From Tetrahymena elliotti 4EA (Eukaryota; Ciliophora; Oligohymenophorea; Hymenostomatida; Tetrahymenidae), in NCBI GenBank assembly GCA_000231825.2, contig JH720297.1:954348-1018347 (forward strand): 64,000 nucleotides of DNA, written 5' to 3'. Below the pieces are notes generated by a model that saw nothing but the letters and a program-made list of their open reading frames with translations, ran no database searches and was not told the origin of the DNA. This document shows, one piece after another, positions 39,862-51,722 of this stretch (position 1 is its first letter; every line of letters begins with the position of its first letter). The position numbers and the translations under genes were made by a program.

Positions 39862-40579
39862 TTATTTGTAATTATACTTTTTTATTTTCAATCAAAAATA
39901 GATTAAAAAAAATTTATTAAAATATTGAGTAAATAATTTTTTAATTGATTGATTTTTAAATAATTGCTTTTTTATAATTTTGCGAAGAAATATAAATCAA
40001 TAAAAACTTATGGAATTGAAAATAATTGATAAGATTTCATTTGGCAAATGTAAATTCACGCAAATATGTATGGTTTTACATGAAAAATAGTCTTGGCAAT
40101 ATCTATTAATATCCATATATAATTAATATAATAAATTAAAGGTCAGTACTTTGCTGCCTTAAGTAGATATTTATAAAGACAAAAAGCATGAATAATCTAA
40201 TTTCCTTAAATCCAAAAAAAAGTTAAAAATATTATTTTATTTTGTTTGGCATTTTAAACCATTCAATCTAGTTAATGATAATTAAAAGATATTTAATAAA
40301 TACCTTTTTAATAAATTTATTCTAAAATTGAAAAATAGCAATTTTTTTAATCACATAATTTTAAACGTAATTGATATTTAATTTTGACAGAGAATTTCAA
40401 GTTTGTTAATGTAGATTTTAGTATTTATTGATAATGTTTTTTAGGTCCAGCTTATTCTTTTGAGCTTATTCTTTTGGTTAATGTTATATGAAATTTACTT
40501 TTAGAATTAATGTAGATTTTAGTCTTCATTGATAAAATTTTTGAGGTTCAGCTTATTCATTTAGTTAATATGAAATTTA
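39862..40579. other. Intergenic region with a direct repeat
   Basis: Upstream of the zinc-finger gene and downstream of the 693-aa unknown gene, both on the minus strand. Its right half is an imperfect tandem duplication (40406–40579). Confidence 0.6.
40406..40579. repeat. Imperfect tandem direct repeat, about 75–95 bp units
   Basis: Copy one is 40406–40498 and copy two 40507–40579. Both begin TTAATGTAGATTTTAGT and share a GCTTATTC...GTTAAT...ATGAAATTTA block. Copy one has a small extra internal duplication of GCTTATTCTTTT. The second copy abuts the stop codon (40580–40582) of the neighbouring minus-strand gene, so it lies in that gene's 3' flank. Confidence 0.75.
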
Positions 40580-42913
40580 TCACTTTGTTATTAGAATATA
40601 ATCACTTTCTAATTAATTAGTTTTATTACTTTTAGCATCTTAATTAAAATATTAATAATTTTTTTTTATTAAATCACGATTAGGATGAAGCTGTTATCTC
40701 TATTTGAACTTCATGGCTAAAAATTCGTTATATTTGAATTTACTGCTTTAAGTTGATTCTATTTTATTTTTAGCATTTTTCGAAAAATTTTAAGATGATT
40801 ATGCCAGTTTTTATTCTTATTTAGTAGCATTTATTGGCGGTTAATAGATTTACTAGATAGAATCGGGTTATCCAATCTAACTCAAGCAAGAATACTAACG
40901 TTTGTGATTGGATTATGGTTAAAAATAAGCACTTTGGGAAGATGCAATATTAATTTTATCACTTTTAAATATACCCATATTTTCAAAAGCAAATTTATAA
41001 GAATCAGTACTATTTTTTTTGGTAAAAAGAGGAGATTATTATGTATTTAGGATATTCTCTTCACTTTTTTTGTTTTGAGATGTATTAGTCTAAAAGAAAT
41101 AACTATTTTCTTCAGTTTTAATAGGACATTCTTGTATGTTTTGCTTACTTAAAATATTGTCTAGAGTATTTTTTTGACTTTGCTACTAAATCGAAGTTGA
41201 AGGTCTTTTTATACCTAGTTATTTGAAAAATAAAATAGTCTCAGATAAAAAATTATAAAATGAAAATTGTTAGTAAACATTTTAAATATTATTTAATTTG
41301 ATTAGCAGTTCTAAAATTTTCTAATAGATAGCTTTTAATTTTTAATTATAGGTAATTTTTAACGAATAATTTTCATTCAAGTTATTCAAATTAAATTTAT
41401 AAATTATGGAGAAGTTTACTTGATTGAGATTTAGCTCGAACAGATTATCTGAATTTTTAGTCTCTAGAAAATACAGACCTTGTTGGGAAAGCTTAATATT
41501 GAATTTTAGGACTAGACAATTCAGGATTTACTGTTTTTACTTTATTGAGAGAGCTATTTATGAGTTGATCTAGTCCTTATAAATCAGGTTCATTTTATTT
41601 AGGGGTTTAGCATATTTTAAATTGATCTAAGAGATTATCTGAGAAATAGGTATTAAATGTTGGTGAATTAAATGGGCTTCTATTTTATTAATTTTAGGGA
41701 GTATAGCTTATTTTGCTTCTATTAGAAAAGGCGTTTGTTAGCTAACGATTGGATTTGTTGATGCTATTTAAATATTCAGAAAAATTTTCACTCTGAGTGA
41801 GTTCAGGCTAGTTTGTAAAATTTTATAATTTTTTTGCAAGTTGACTGGAGGGTGTTAAGTAAGAGACATTTTAAATTAGATTAGATGTATCTTGCTCTAG
41901 GTCTTCTTTGTGTTTTGTTTTCATTTAGGTAATTTTTTCTTTTAAATCTTGGCTTAATTTGAGTGAGTTTTAGGTATTTATAATATTACTTTTTATTTCC
42001 AATTTTAACTTTCCCATTTGAACAAGTTTGTAATGTTGTTACTTCTTAAAAGAATTTAAATAGCCTAAATCTAAATTCTAAACATCCCCTTTTTAGATTT
42101 TATTATAAATTTGTTAGGCCTTTTTAGCATTGTATTCATCTTTCAATTGCTCTAATTACATTCGTTTTTCTTTGGATTGTTCAGACTTTATAGTGAGTAA
42201 TCTACTTGCCTCAACATTATCAAAAATATTATAATTTTCTCCCATGATATCAGTGATAGAGATATCTCGAAGTTAAATTTTGTTATATTTAACATTTTAG
42301 GCAAGTTCAACAATATTAACTGATCCATCTTCATTTTTCTAAAGAAAATTTATTCTAAAATTTTTAAATTAAACAATAATTTTACTTTTTATTTTAGTCT
42401 ATCCAAAGGCGTTTAGCAATGTGCCTCTAAACTTCTGTGATTAGTATGACCAGAAAATTATCTCTTTTTATTTTTTTCTTCTTATGGACTGCTTAATCTA
42501 GAATTGCTATGATCTCTTGGAGACTACAGAGGGCTTACGTTTTAAGATGATGGGCGACTTTTTTATCTTAAATTAGAAGCATTATGTTGTCTTTTTTCCT
42601 CCTATTTTTAGCGATTTTGTTATTTCAACTTTTATTGTAAAAGAACTTTTTTTTCTTCAATAATTTCAGCTTAAATTTCTGGATCAGGCCTATAAATAGC
42701 CCTAAACTCATCTTCAATATTTTCCATTTATAATTTATCAAAATTGCTTTAAATATTTTCTTATTTTTTAATAAGTGTTTTATTGTAATTTTCAATCATC
42801 TGAGGTTTCATTTAAGAAAATATTTCTTTATTTGATAAAGCATTTATCATATGGTAAGTATTCTCAACATTGTATTTACTATTGTTTAAATAAGTAATTT
42901 TATGGTTCTTCAT
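40580..42913 (-). CDS. Unknown coiled-coil / Ser-Asn-rich protein
   Basis: Exons 42386..42913, 41420..42338 and 40580..41214 (complement) give 693 aa. The start MKNHKITYLNN is the first ATG after an upstream TGA, and all phases close. The N-terminal 150 residues are helical and charged (IIEEKKVLLQQKLKQQ), followed by a Ser/Arg/Pro-rich stretch (SRPSSQNVSPLQSPRDHS). A second coiled-coil segment (SKEKRMQLEQLKDEY) spans about residues 220–330. The last 300 residues are Asn/Ser/Gln-rich with repeated S-P motifs, possible kinase sites. Only the last intron (41215–41419) had to be found from phase; reading through it meets TGA at 41375. No known domain, membrane segment or catalytic motif is seen. 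Confidence 0.8.
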
Positions 42914-43397
42914 TTAATCAAAAACCTCTTATCTTTAAATAAAAAAAAGTTTAATAAAATAGTAAAAAATCTAAAATTAATTTAAAATCATAAAAATTTT
43001 CAATATGTAACAAATATTAGAAGTTACTAAAATCATAATATTCAAATAATATTTATAATTTTAAGTAATACCATCTTTCATTTTGTTAAGAAAGGAAAAA
43101 TATTTTAAGTTCAAGAGATTTATTATCTTTAATTTTGTTATTTATTTAACACTTAAAATTTAATTTATTTTAAAAGAAGAAATTAAGTTTATTAATATCT
43201 AAAATTTAATTTTGTTAAAATAAAAACAACAGGTTTATCCATTTTATTTAGAATCTATAATATAAGACTAAGAAGAATATTCTTTAAAAAAACAAAATAT
43301 TTCATTTTATGATTACATAGTAAAATTTTTTATTTTTCTTGTATTATTTTGAATGAGAAATATACAAAATTTTAATAATTGTAATTGTGGTAATTAA
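42914..43397. other. Intergenic region
   Basis: Short AT-rich spacer between two minus-strand genes. No features are seen. Confidence 0.6.
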
Positions 43398-44954
43398 TCA
43401 GTTAAAATAATAAGCTTAAAATCTAATCATCAAATTGAAAAATTTTAATTTTTATTTCTTAGTTGCTACTTAGTTTGATTTAAGCAAAAGATTAGCACTA
43501 CTAATGTGATAAAATAAGAAATTTAACCTTTAATGATGAAATAGTAAAATTTTAACTTTTCTTGAGTTATTTGAAATAAAAAATAAGAGTAAAATGTCAT
43601 GAATACTTTTTTTTACCTGATTTGCTCTTTTTTGATGTAATTTTATTTGATTTCATTTAGGATTTCTTTTGGGAACTTAGTTAAAAAGAAAGACTTTGAA
43701 ATAATCAAGAATTTACACAACAAAGAATCTACTCTGACAGTATATTTATAATTTTATTGAGTTAAATCTTCACTTTCAGAAGATATAGATATACCTTTAA
43801 TAGCATCAACATCATTATTACTCAAGTCCTTTTTTCTATGCTTACTGTGATTATTGCTCTTTATAACTTCTTATATTTCTTAATCTATAAAAAGTATCTC
43901 TTCACCAATAAATGTTGGTTCTGAAATTTCTGTCAGCTTAACAGTGTGATACTCTGAATAGTAAATGTTATTTTAGTTTTAGAACTTCTTCTCAACAACC
44001 ACTTTACCAGATTGAAGAATAAATATATCTTCTCCTAATTTACCTTCTTCAGTTAGAAATTTGCCTCTGGTGGCTGACTAGTTCTTAAAATAAAGCATTA
44101 AAGCTTCTTTGGTGCTTGAAGATGTTATTAATTTTAAGAAGGGCATCTATGAAATCAATAACTACTCCTTAAGCTAATTTTCCTTATTAAAATTCTCTAA
44201 TATTTTTAAAAAATCATTTCTCAAGACAGTAATACAAATAGTGTCCTCAAGAGCTATTATAGTAGCATTTCTTTTTGCATCCTAAATAATTTTTTGTATT
44301 TTTTATATGAAATAAAAACCATTAAAATTTTATGTTACTTGAGGATCAAGAAGTAAAGCTTTTTCTCCAAACCCATCTCCTTTAGATAGCTCATTAACTT
44401 TTGTTCCATATGAATCTACAACTGATTAAACATTATCATAATCAATACTTATTGTTCTTTCTCTTTTATCTTATAATCTTACTTTTTTAAAAATATTAGT
44501 ATCTTTTGCTATAACTATTCCTACCTTCCCCTTTATAATAACATATAATTTATCATTTGATTCATCTCCTTATTTCATTATGCAAGACCCTGAAGCAAAT
44601 TCTTCACATCCCATTTATCTACAAAGCTTTTTTTATTATTAATGATAAAAATCGAAATATTTTAAATTAAGAAATAAATGAATGAATGAAGCAAAATACC
44701 TGAACAGCCATGTTTTCATCCTCAATATTTTCTCCAAAAAACTTCTAGATGAAACCAAAATTCATAATGTTGTCAAATATAAACTTTTCATAATAAATAT
44801 AATCAAAGTAGAATCAAAAAGTAGCTAATTTTAAATAGTTTTGAAAAAAAACCCACAACAAATGTTATTTACCTTTCCATCTTTTAATGATTTCTAATGA
44901 TTCTTCAATATCTCTATCATTTTATATAATGTACTCGATTTCTTTTGTTATCAT
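43398..44954 (-). CDS. Cyclic-nucleotide-binding domain protein, no kinase domain
   Basis: Proposed exons are 44853..44954, 44700..44783, 43617..44626 and 43398..43500 (complement), 432 aa. A CNB domain is clear: MKQGDESNDKLYVIIKGKV (beta 2–4), LSKGDGFGEKALL as the phosphate-binding cassette region, and RNATIIALEDTICITVLRNDF closing the barrel. A second, weaker CNB copy follows (GEDIFILQSGKVVVEKK, then EISEPTFIGEEIL). The cassette lacks the canonical R-x-A-A-T; the Arg comes after an insertion of about 30 residues (RNATI), so nucleotide binding is uncertain. The first junction is the least sure: donor GTTTTT at 44852 and acceptor at 44784 keep the family-like FIFDNIMNFGFIQKFF, whereas a donor at 44872 would drop it. 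It could act like a PKA regulatory subunit or another cNMP sensor. Confidence 0.75.
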
Positions 44955-45720
44955 TAAAAAAATGATGTAAATTTAAATCAGAAAAGCTTCCTGATTAAAA
45001 ATATAAAAATATTGATCTAATCCAAAATAATTGATCTACTTATATAGAGGTTTTTGTTTAAGATGATACAGGACTCTCTTTCTATTGCTATTATCTTAAT
45101 GAATGAGGATTTTCATTTTAAGTTTGATTTTAAGACAGTTCATGTGATATTTAATTCATTTTTTATTTACAAAAAATGAATGGTATAAATCGTTTAATGT
45201 TATGTTTTTAATTATTAAAATCAGTAGAAATAGTTTGTGTTTTTAAAATAAGCTATTTACTTAATAAAATCTATAATTTATTATTGGCAATAAATTAATA
45301 TTTTAAACTTATTTAAAAATCAAACAAACAAACTATTAAAAAAAATGATTAATTATTTTTTCAATTCTTGATTTTAATTAAATAATTAAAATATTTTTTA
45401 CATTATCAAAAATGAAAAGAATTTTAATGGATCATCTAGCTCACTCACTATCTATCACTCGATTCTCTATCCCACATTTTCTTTTTGAGATAACTGTAAT
45501 AATCAAAAGAAATATTAGTTTAAATACACAATTATTATTTATAAAGAAATATTAGTTTAAATACACAATTATTATTTATTATCATTTTATGGTGAAAGAT
45601 TTTTGATAAATAATTAAAAATCTAAATTATAAAATTAATATTCTGATTTACAAAATTAAGTAAATAAAAGATAAACAAATATCTCTGAAAACAAAAAATC
45701 AATATTAGGTAAAAGTGTAA
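44955..45720. other. Intergenic region between divergent genes
   Basis: Likely promoter region for both neighbours. It contains a C-rich patch (about 45435–45480) and a perfect 37-bp tandem duplication (45506–45579). Confidence 0.6.
45506..45579. repeat. Perfect 37-bp tandem duplication
   Basis: Units 45506–45542 and 45543–45579 are identical, starting AAAGAAATATTAG. Identity of the copies suggests a recent event about 140 bp upstream of the 45721 gene. Confidence 0.85.
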
Positions 45721-46599
45721 ATGTCGGGTAACTCAACAACTGAAATATAAGACTCACCTGATACATATGACAATCAATTTAAAGAGTAGGAAATTGAATA
45801 TGAGATAGAGGCCTTTGAAGCAATTATCGAAGAAGATTTTTATGCCTAAAGTAATGAAGGTTGTAATGATGGTATAGCTGAAAAGGATAATGGATTTCCT
45901 TATTCAAATATAAACAACTATGCAAATGATGAAAATATGAGTAGTGTGAAGTATAAAGGAGCAAATGGATAAAAATGTTATTAAAATTTTAAGAATAATA
46001 TTATAATTAGCTTATTAATGAAAAAAGATTTATAATATGATAAATATTATGGCTTTCAATAAAAGATGTTTAAACTCTATGCAATAGCATTGCTTTTTAT
46101 GAGTAAATAGAATCGAGAAGAAAACGAGCAAAAACTATTATCCGATTCATATCAAAATTTATAAAAGATTTCAACGAAATTAGTAGAGCCGAATAAAAAA
46201 GATTTATTAGTAGATTAAATCAATTAAAAAATTAAATTCTTGTTATCATAATCAAAATAATAGTAAGGAAATAATAGCTAAAATTTAAAATAATAGTGTA
46301 AATAAATTTTACAATTAAGGAAGAATTTCATAAAATCTCTTTTGAATTATTTAAATCTTATTTTTCTTTTAATTGAAGACACACAATCAGACAAATTTTT
46401 AGAAACATTTTACAGTATCAAGTTTGTAACTTTGAAAGATATCCTTTCTAATAAATAAGACCCTAATCTGAATTTAATTAGAAAATAAAATGATGAATTA
46501 GCAAATTTGAATCTTTAAAAATATATGGAATTATAAAACAAAAAATCAATAGAACCCTAAAATAAATAAATTTTAAGTTCTCTATCTACTGCTTAGTGA
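45721..46599 (+). CDS. Unknown 292-aa protein
   Basis: A single-exon frame from ATG (MSGNSTTEIQDSP) to TGA with many in-frame TAA/TAG Gln codons, as in true genes here. The N-terminal 90 residues are acidic and Asn-rich. The centre has the hydrophobic stretch KMFKLYAIALLFMSK. A second hydrophobic patch, FIKSLLNYLNLIFLLIEDT, lies near residue 205, followed by a Lys/Gln/Asn-rich C-terminus. Neither hydrophobic stretch is a strong membrane helix. No family is recognised and no upstream ATG competes. Confidence 0.6.
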
Positions 46600-48509
46600 A
46601 ATTATTTGCTTTAAAAAGTGGTTCTCTCAGTATTTTCTATCCTTAAATACATTAAATTAACTTCATTTTCTTATCTACAAAAACATTTTTATTTAATCTA
46701 TTTTCTTTACATTTATCTTTCTATTTCATTTCCATTTTATTTTTTTAAGTCTTCAAGTTTTTTAATTCAACCATTCTTTCTTTTTCTTTTATTGGTTTCT
46801 TATTTTTACATAAACTAATTCACCCTTTGAATTTAATCCTTTATCATTTAATGTATTTCATCATTTTAATTTTGTCCAAATTTTGTTATCAATTTTAATT
46901 GTTCAATATTTCCTTTCACAAATATTTATTTCCATTTTATTTTTAAATTCACCAATTTTTTAAAATAAAAATCATTTTTCATTATTAAATCATGTTAAAC
47001 AATATTTTATTTGTCATTAAATTTTGTATCTTAATTAAATAATAATAATTTTTTTAAATGAATTTTTCTATATTTTGATTTAACGTGAATAAACTATTTG
47101 TATTCTTTCATTATAAATGACCATAATTAAGGAAGAAATAGCTGATATTAATGAAAGGAATTTATTAAATTCGTTTTAATAAAATTTCTGAAGAAACAAA
47201 TATAAAAAGTAAAATAACTAATTCATTCTTAGGTATCTTTTAAAATATTTGATAATAATTAAATATTTTTGAATTGGCTACTTAAATCTTTCTTTTTATT
47301 TTTTAAAATAAAATTTTCAATTTTTTTATGATTAAATGAGATAGACTAATTCAACATAAAAAAATGATTAAGAAATTTATTTCAAAGTTTTTAAGCAAAT
47401 AAGTGATTCTATTTCAAACTTAAATTTTCTACATATTAAATGTGTTCTGTTATATTTTTGAATATTGATTTATTATTTCGCTTTTCATAGAGGTTCGTGA
47501 ATTTTTCTAAAATCATTTTGAAAAATTAAAACAAATTGTTTGCTTTAAAATTGCTCATATTATTCTATTTGACTTGATGTTGTTTTAGTATTTTTCTATG
47601 TACGCTTGAATCTATAGGAAAAATTTTAAATATTTACATAGCTCATATTGCAGAGATCTAGAAAAAAAGAAATTTTTTGATATTAAACCATTTCTAAGTT
47701 TTAAATTTATTAGTTTTTTATTATTTATATCGATATGATTCTAGCTGGATAGCTACTTAATGCATGCTTATAATAGGACACTTAACGCAATTATTATAAT
47801 AAAAAATGCTTGAATTACAAAAATTAAATAATAATTATATTTTATTTATGTTCTATCAAATAAAAATTTGATCAATTTTTTTAGTCCAGTGTTTAAGTTG
47901 TGCAAAAATTATTTATAAACACCAAAAAAGGTATCAGCAAGTTAAGAAGCTTTAAATAATATTTTTAAGATCAATTATAATACTTTAGATTTACTTGATA
48001 AAAAAGAAAATATTTTTTCGAAAAATAATATGACTTGCATTTATACAATGATTCTCAAAAAAAAATAAAAATTTCAAGAGTTGGATAGAGTTCTATAAGC
48101 TTAAAATACAAGGTCAGTATATAGAAAAGTACTGATATACCTCTTGATTTAGAATGGTAGCAATTTTATAATAAATTTGGTAATCAATATATAAAGGAAA
48201 GAGTTTTTGAATCTGATAATAGTAAAATAATAATCGACTGAATCAATATCTCCATAGGTTAAACAGAATTTGCTGATTAAAAAAAATATAAAGAATTAAT
48301 TCACCAGAGAAATAATTAATTTATATAGCAAAGATATATAGGTACTCTTATTGATATCATTCATTTTTCAAATCATTTCTTTAAGATAAGTAGAATCATA
48401 CATCCTTTGATTTAATCAATAAAAACAAACAAACAAAACCAAATTATTCAATAAACAACACATACTCAGTTTATCTATTGAAATAAAAAACAACCAACAT
48501 CCATCAAAA
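46600..48509. other. Intergenic region with a possible gene relic
   Basis: AT-rich, with T-rich DNA up to about 47100. A short stretch near 47880–48330 has protein-like sequence in shifting frames (see findings). A short CAAA-type repeat lies near 48420–48440, before the next gene. Confidence 0.5.
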
Positions 48510-51500
48510 ATGAACAGAAGAACCATCAAATCACAAAGTATTGAGAGACAGACATTCACCAATATGAATGTCTAGAATGGTAAGGTTTAAATTGTGAATA
48601 AAACCAGACCAATCTAACCTAATTCCAATTCGAAATCTATGTCTACCACTGATTTTAATTGGGCTCCCACTACTGTCAAAGGAAATCCTTTAGGTCTTAA
48701 GCCACCTCAATAGAGAAATTTACATGTTTTAAAAGTAAGTTCTGCCTCAGGCAACAGTAGAGAACTCAGTAACAGCTCATAGAAATCAAATGGATTGAAC
48801 ATGTCTCCTATAAAGGTAGTTAGCAATAAAACTACTATTTAGCCAAGAGGTAATGCTTAAGTACAAAAAATCTTTGATGGAAGTGACGGTAAGAATAAAA
48901 ACAGAGCTAGCAGCGCCAATAAAATCGACCCAATATAAATCAAGCAAAAGTCATAAAGCGAAATAAATAAAATAGAAGGGTTCATTGAAGATTAAAAAGC
49001 CAAAATAGAATACTCTTAAAACCAAAAAATTATAAAGCTAATTAAGCCTCAATAAACCAATCAACCAAAGGTATACTCAGATACTAATTTAGGTGGATCA
49101 GGATAGAATAGCGTTCTTGGAAATAGCACAATGGAGTCACAAGACTAAGACAATTCAATCAAGTCACTTAATGACCTTAATGAAATCGATGAAGTCTATG
49201 AAGGAATTGAGACACCAATGAATCCTAGATAGGTTGGAGGCCTCCGCTAAAAGCCTACAGAGGGATTTGGTGAATAGTAAGAACTACTTAAGATGATTAA
49301 TGCCATGGAAGAAGTAAGGAATTAAAATAGAACATTAGAAGAAATTCGTGAATTAGAAGAGAAAAAGGAGTAATTGCGTTTGCTTAGAGAGAAATAATTA
49401 AGAGAACTCTAAGGAGAAGTTGAAGAAAAAACTTTTTCAATAACATTTTTGCGTAATGAAATGAATTTCCGTAATATTCTACGTGAAAAGTTTGCTCATA
49501 ATAAATATACAAATATTGATATCATCTTTGAAGATGATGAAGTCTAATTGACTGATTGTGTACTTTTTGAATCTTAAAATGAATCCTTAAGACAACTCAA
49601 ACTAAGCTTCTAGAATGCTAATAACTTTAATGAAGAAACTTTGGGAGCAGTTAAATACATCAAGTTAAGAAATTTACAAAACCTTATCTTAAATTTTGCA
49701 AGAAGTAGAAATACTAAATAAATGATTAACTACTCTCTATTCAACCTCGCTTATATTCCTAGAGTAGAAATTAACTTCTCTGCAAATGACTAACTTATTT
49801 ACTATAAATAAGATCAATACATTCCTATTGACTACTCTAACTTTTAGATCTCTGTTCGTGATTTGTAGAAGTTGAATCGCCATCTTTTAGAATTCCAAAC
49901 TACTCACCTTATATTCAAGCTTAATGAAAACACTTATTTATCTTCTGCAACTGAAGATGCTACTTTAATACGTAATCCCAACAAGCGTCGTACTGTAAAT
50001 CGCAGACAAAGCTAACTCTATTCCTTACCTCACTCAATAAAAGCTATTATACCCATCCACTAAATTACTTCTCTTTAAAATGAATAAATATTAAAAGAAA
50101 TAGGTCACATTTTTGCTAAGCTCAAGCACATCAAAATTAGTTTCAAGAATTGCAATTTAGCTGAATCAGACTTACATAGTTTTGTAGTTGGTCTACTAGA
50201 AACAAACGTAAACGAAGGAGAACAAATGGTTGGTATTTATGGAAATAATTTCTTAGAAAGCTTAGAACTCAATTTAGAAGGCAACCATGCAATTTAAGAA
50301 GGATTTTTCCAATTATTCAAGTAATAAAACTTCAAGAAGCTAAACAGTTTAACATTAATTTTTGACAAGTCTAACTAAATATTAAGACAATATGAGCAAT
50401 ATAACGCTTTCCATTTCGTTTCTTACTTGAAGCATGTGAATCATGTAAAGTTCATCACTAACTTCGACCAAGTTATCTACGAGCATAACCTACCCTACAG
50501 TAAGGTCTATTTATCCATTTCTTATTTAGACATATCTCCTTTCTAGCTAGTAGACATCCAAAAAGCATTGAATTTCTTCAAGAATACTATTGATTTAACT
50601 CTAGATTTGTCAAATAATTACAAATTGCCATACAAAATTGTAAAAAGTTTCTTCAATGAGCTTTAATGCTTGAAAAATAGTGTTAAGAGATTATAATTCA
50701 ATCTCCAAAATTCAAATATTTCTGAAATTGAATTCATTTGCTTGTACCTCTCTGTTTCTCATATTCCTCATTTATCAGTTAAATACGATGTAGAGCTCTC
50801 CAATCTCCTTAGAATTACTGATTCATATTCAAGACTCTTCCTCCACTATTTAGGAGAAAACACTCTTGACAGAGAAATGTACAGAACCAAATTTATTTAT
50901 TTACTTAATTAGCTTAAGTAAAATCCCTATCTTTTCACACATGCAGCAATTAATTTCTATTATAATTATGGACTTACAACTGAGCTTTTTGAAGAATAAT
51001 TTAAGCCTTTCTTAATTTAACACAACGAACTTGTTTCTCTAAACCTTGATTTTAATTACTGCTGCTTCCAACCTGAATAAGTTTTATCTCTTATGGAAAC
51101 TGTCATTAGTGGCCTCTAAGTAAACTAATAAAACTAATAAGAATAAAAACCATTCACCTTAATAAAATTAAGTTTCTTAAATAACTATTAAGTCTCCCTT
51201 GAAAACTTGATTTCAATTTTCAAAAAATTCTTAAGAGCAATCCCTTAACTTCAAAGCTTATAAATCATAACTGATCAATACTTAATCGAAAAGCTTAACT
51301 CAAAACCTATTGTTGTTCAAAACTTAACTGCCCATGCAGCTAACCTAAAAATCAACAAGCTTTAAGACATTTAACTGGTTCCTAAGAAACTCTATGTAGC
51401 TAAGAGATCTGCTCCTGAAAGAGATGACACTGACTAAGAAGAAAACTAAGAAGGCGAAGAAATGACTTAAAGTATATTAATGCCTAAGCTATTTGATCTT

Positions 51501-51722
51501 AATGTACCTCCTCGTGTTAAAAAAGTACTTCAGTCAATAGTTAAACCATTAGCAGTAATAACATATGAACATGAAAATCCTGCTATCTCTCAAGCTTCTT
51601 TGCAAAAGAATATTAAAGAACTTGCTAAAAACCATCCATACGAATAAGTTTTAGTTCTATGCGAAACATATGCCAACGACCTTGAAGAACTTCATTTGGC
51701 TACCAAAAAACCTAAAAAATGA
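48510..51722 (+). CDS. Large LRR-like protein, ciliate family, copy 1
   Basis: Intronless 1070-aa frame from MNRRTIKSQS to TGA at 51720. The N-terminal 300 residues are low-complexity Ser/Asn/Lys/Gln. A helical Glu/Arg/Leu-rich segment (RTLEEIRELEEKKEQLRLLR) follows near residue 275–300. From about residue 320 the rest is a long array of irregular leucine-rich units of 25–60 residues, such as LRQLKLSFQNANNFNEETL, LQNLILNFARSRN and LESLELNLEGNHAIQEGFF. Units with LxLxFxxN patterns suggest an LRR-type solenoid, though regular repeats are not obvious. An acidic loop (ERDDTDQEENQEGEE) sits near the C-terminus, before a last 90-residue segment. Codon use is richer in C-ending codons than in neighbours, hinting at good expression. 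The gene starting at 62058 is a paralogue. Confidence 0.85.
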
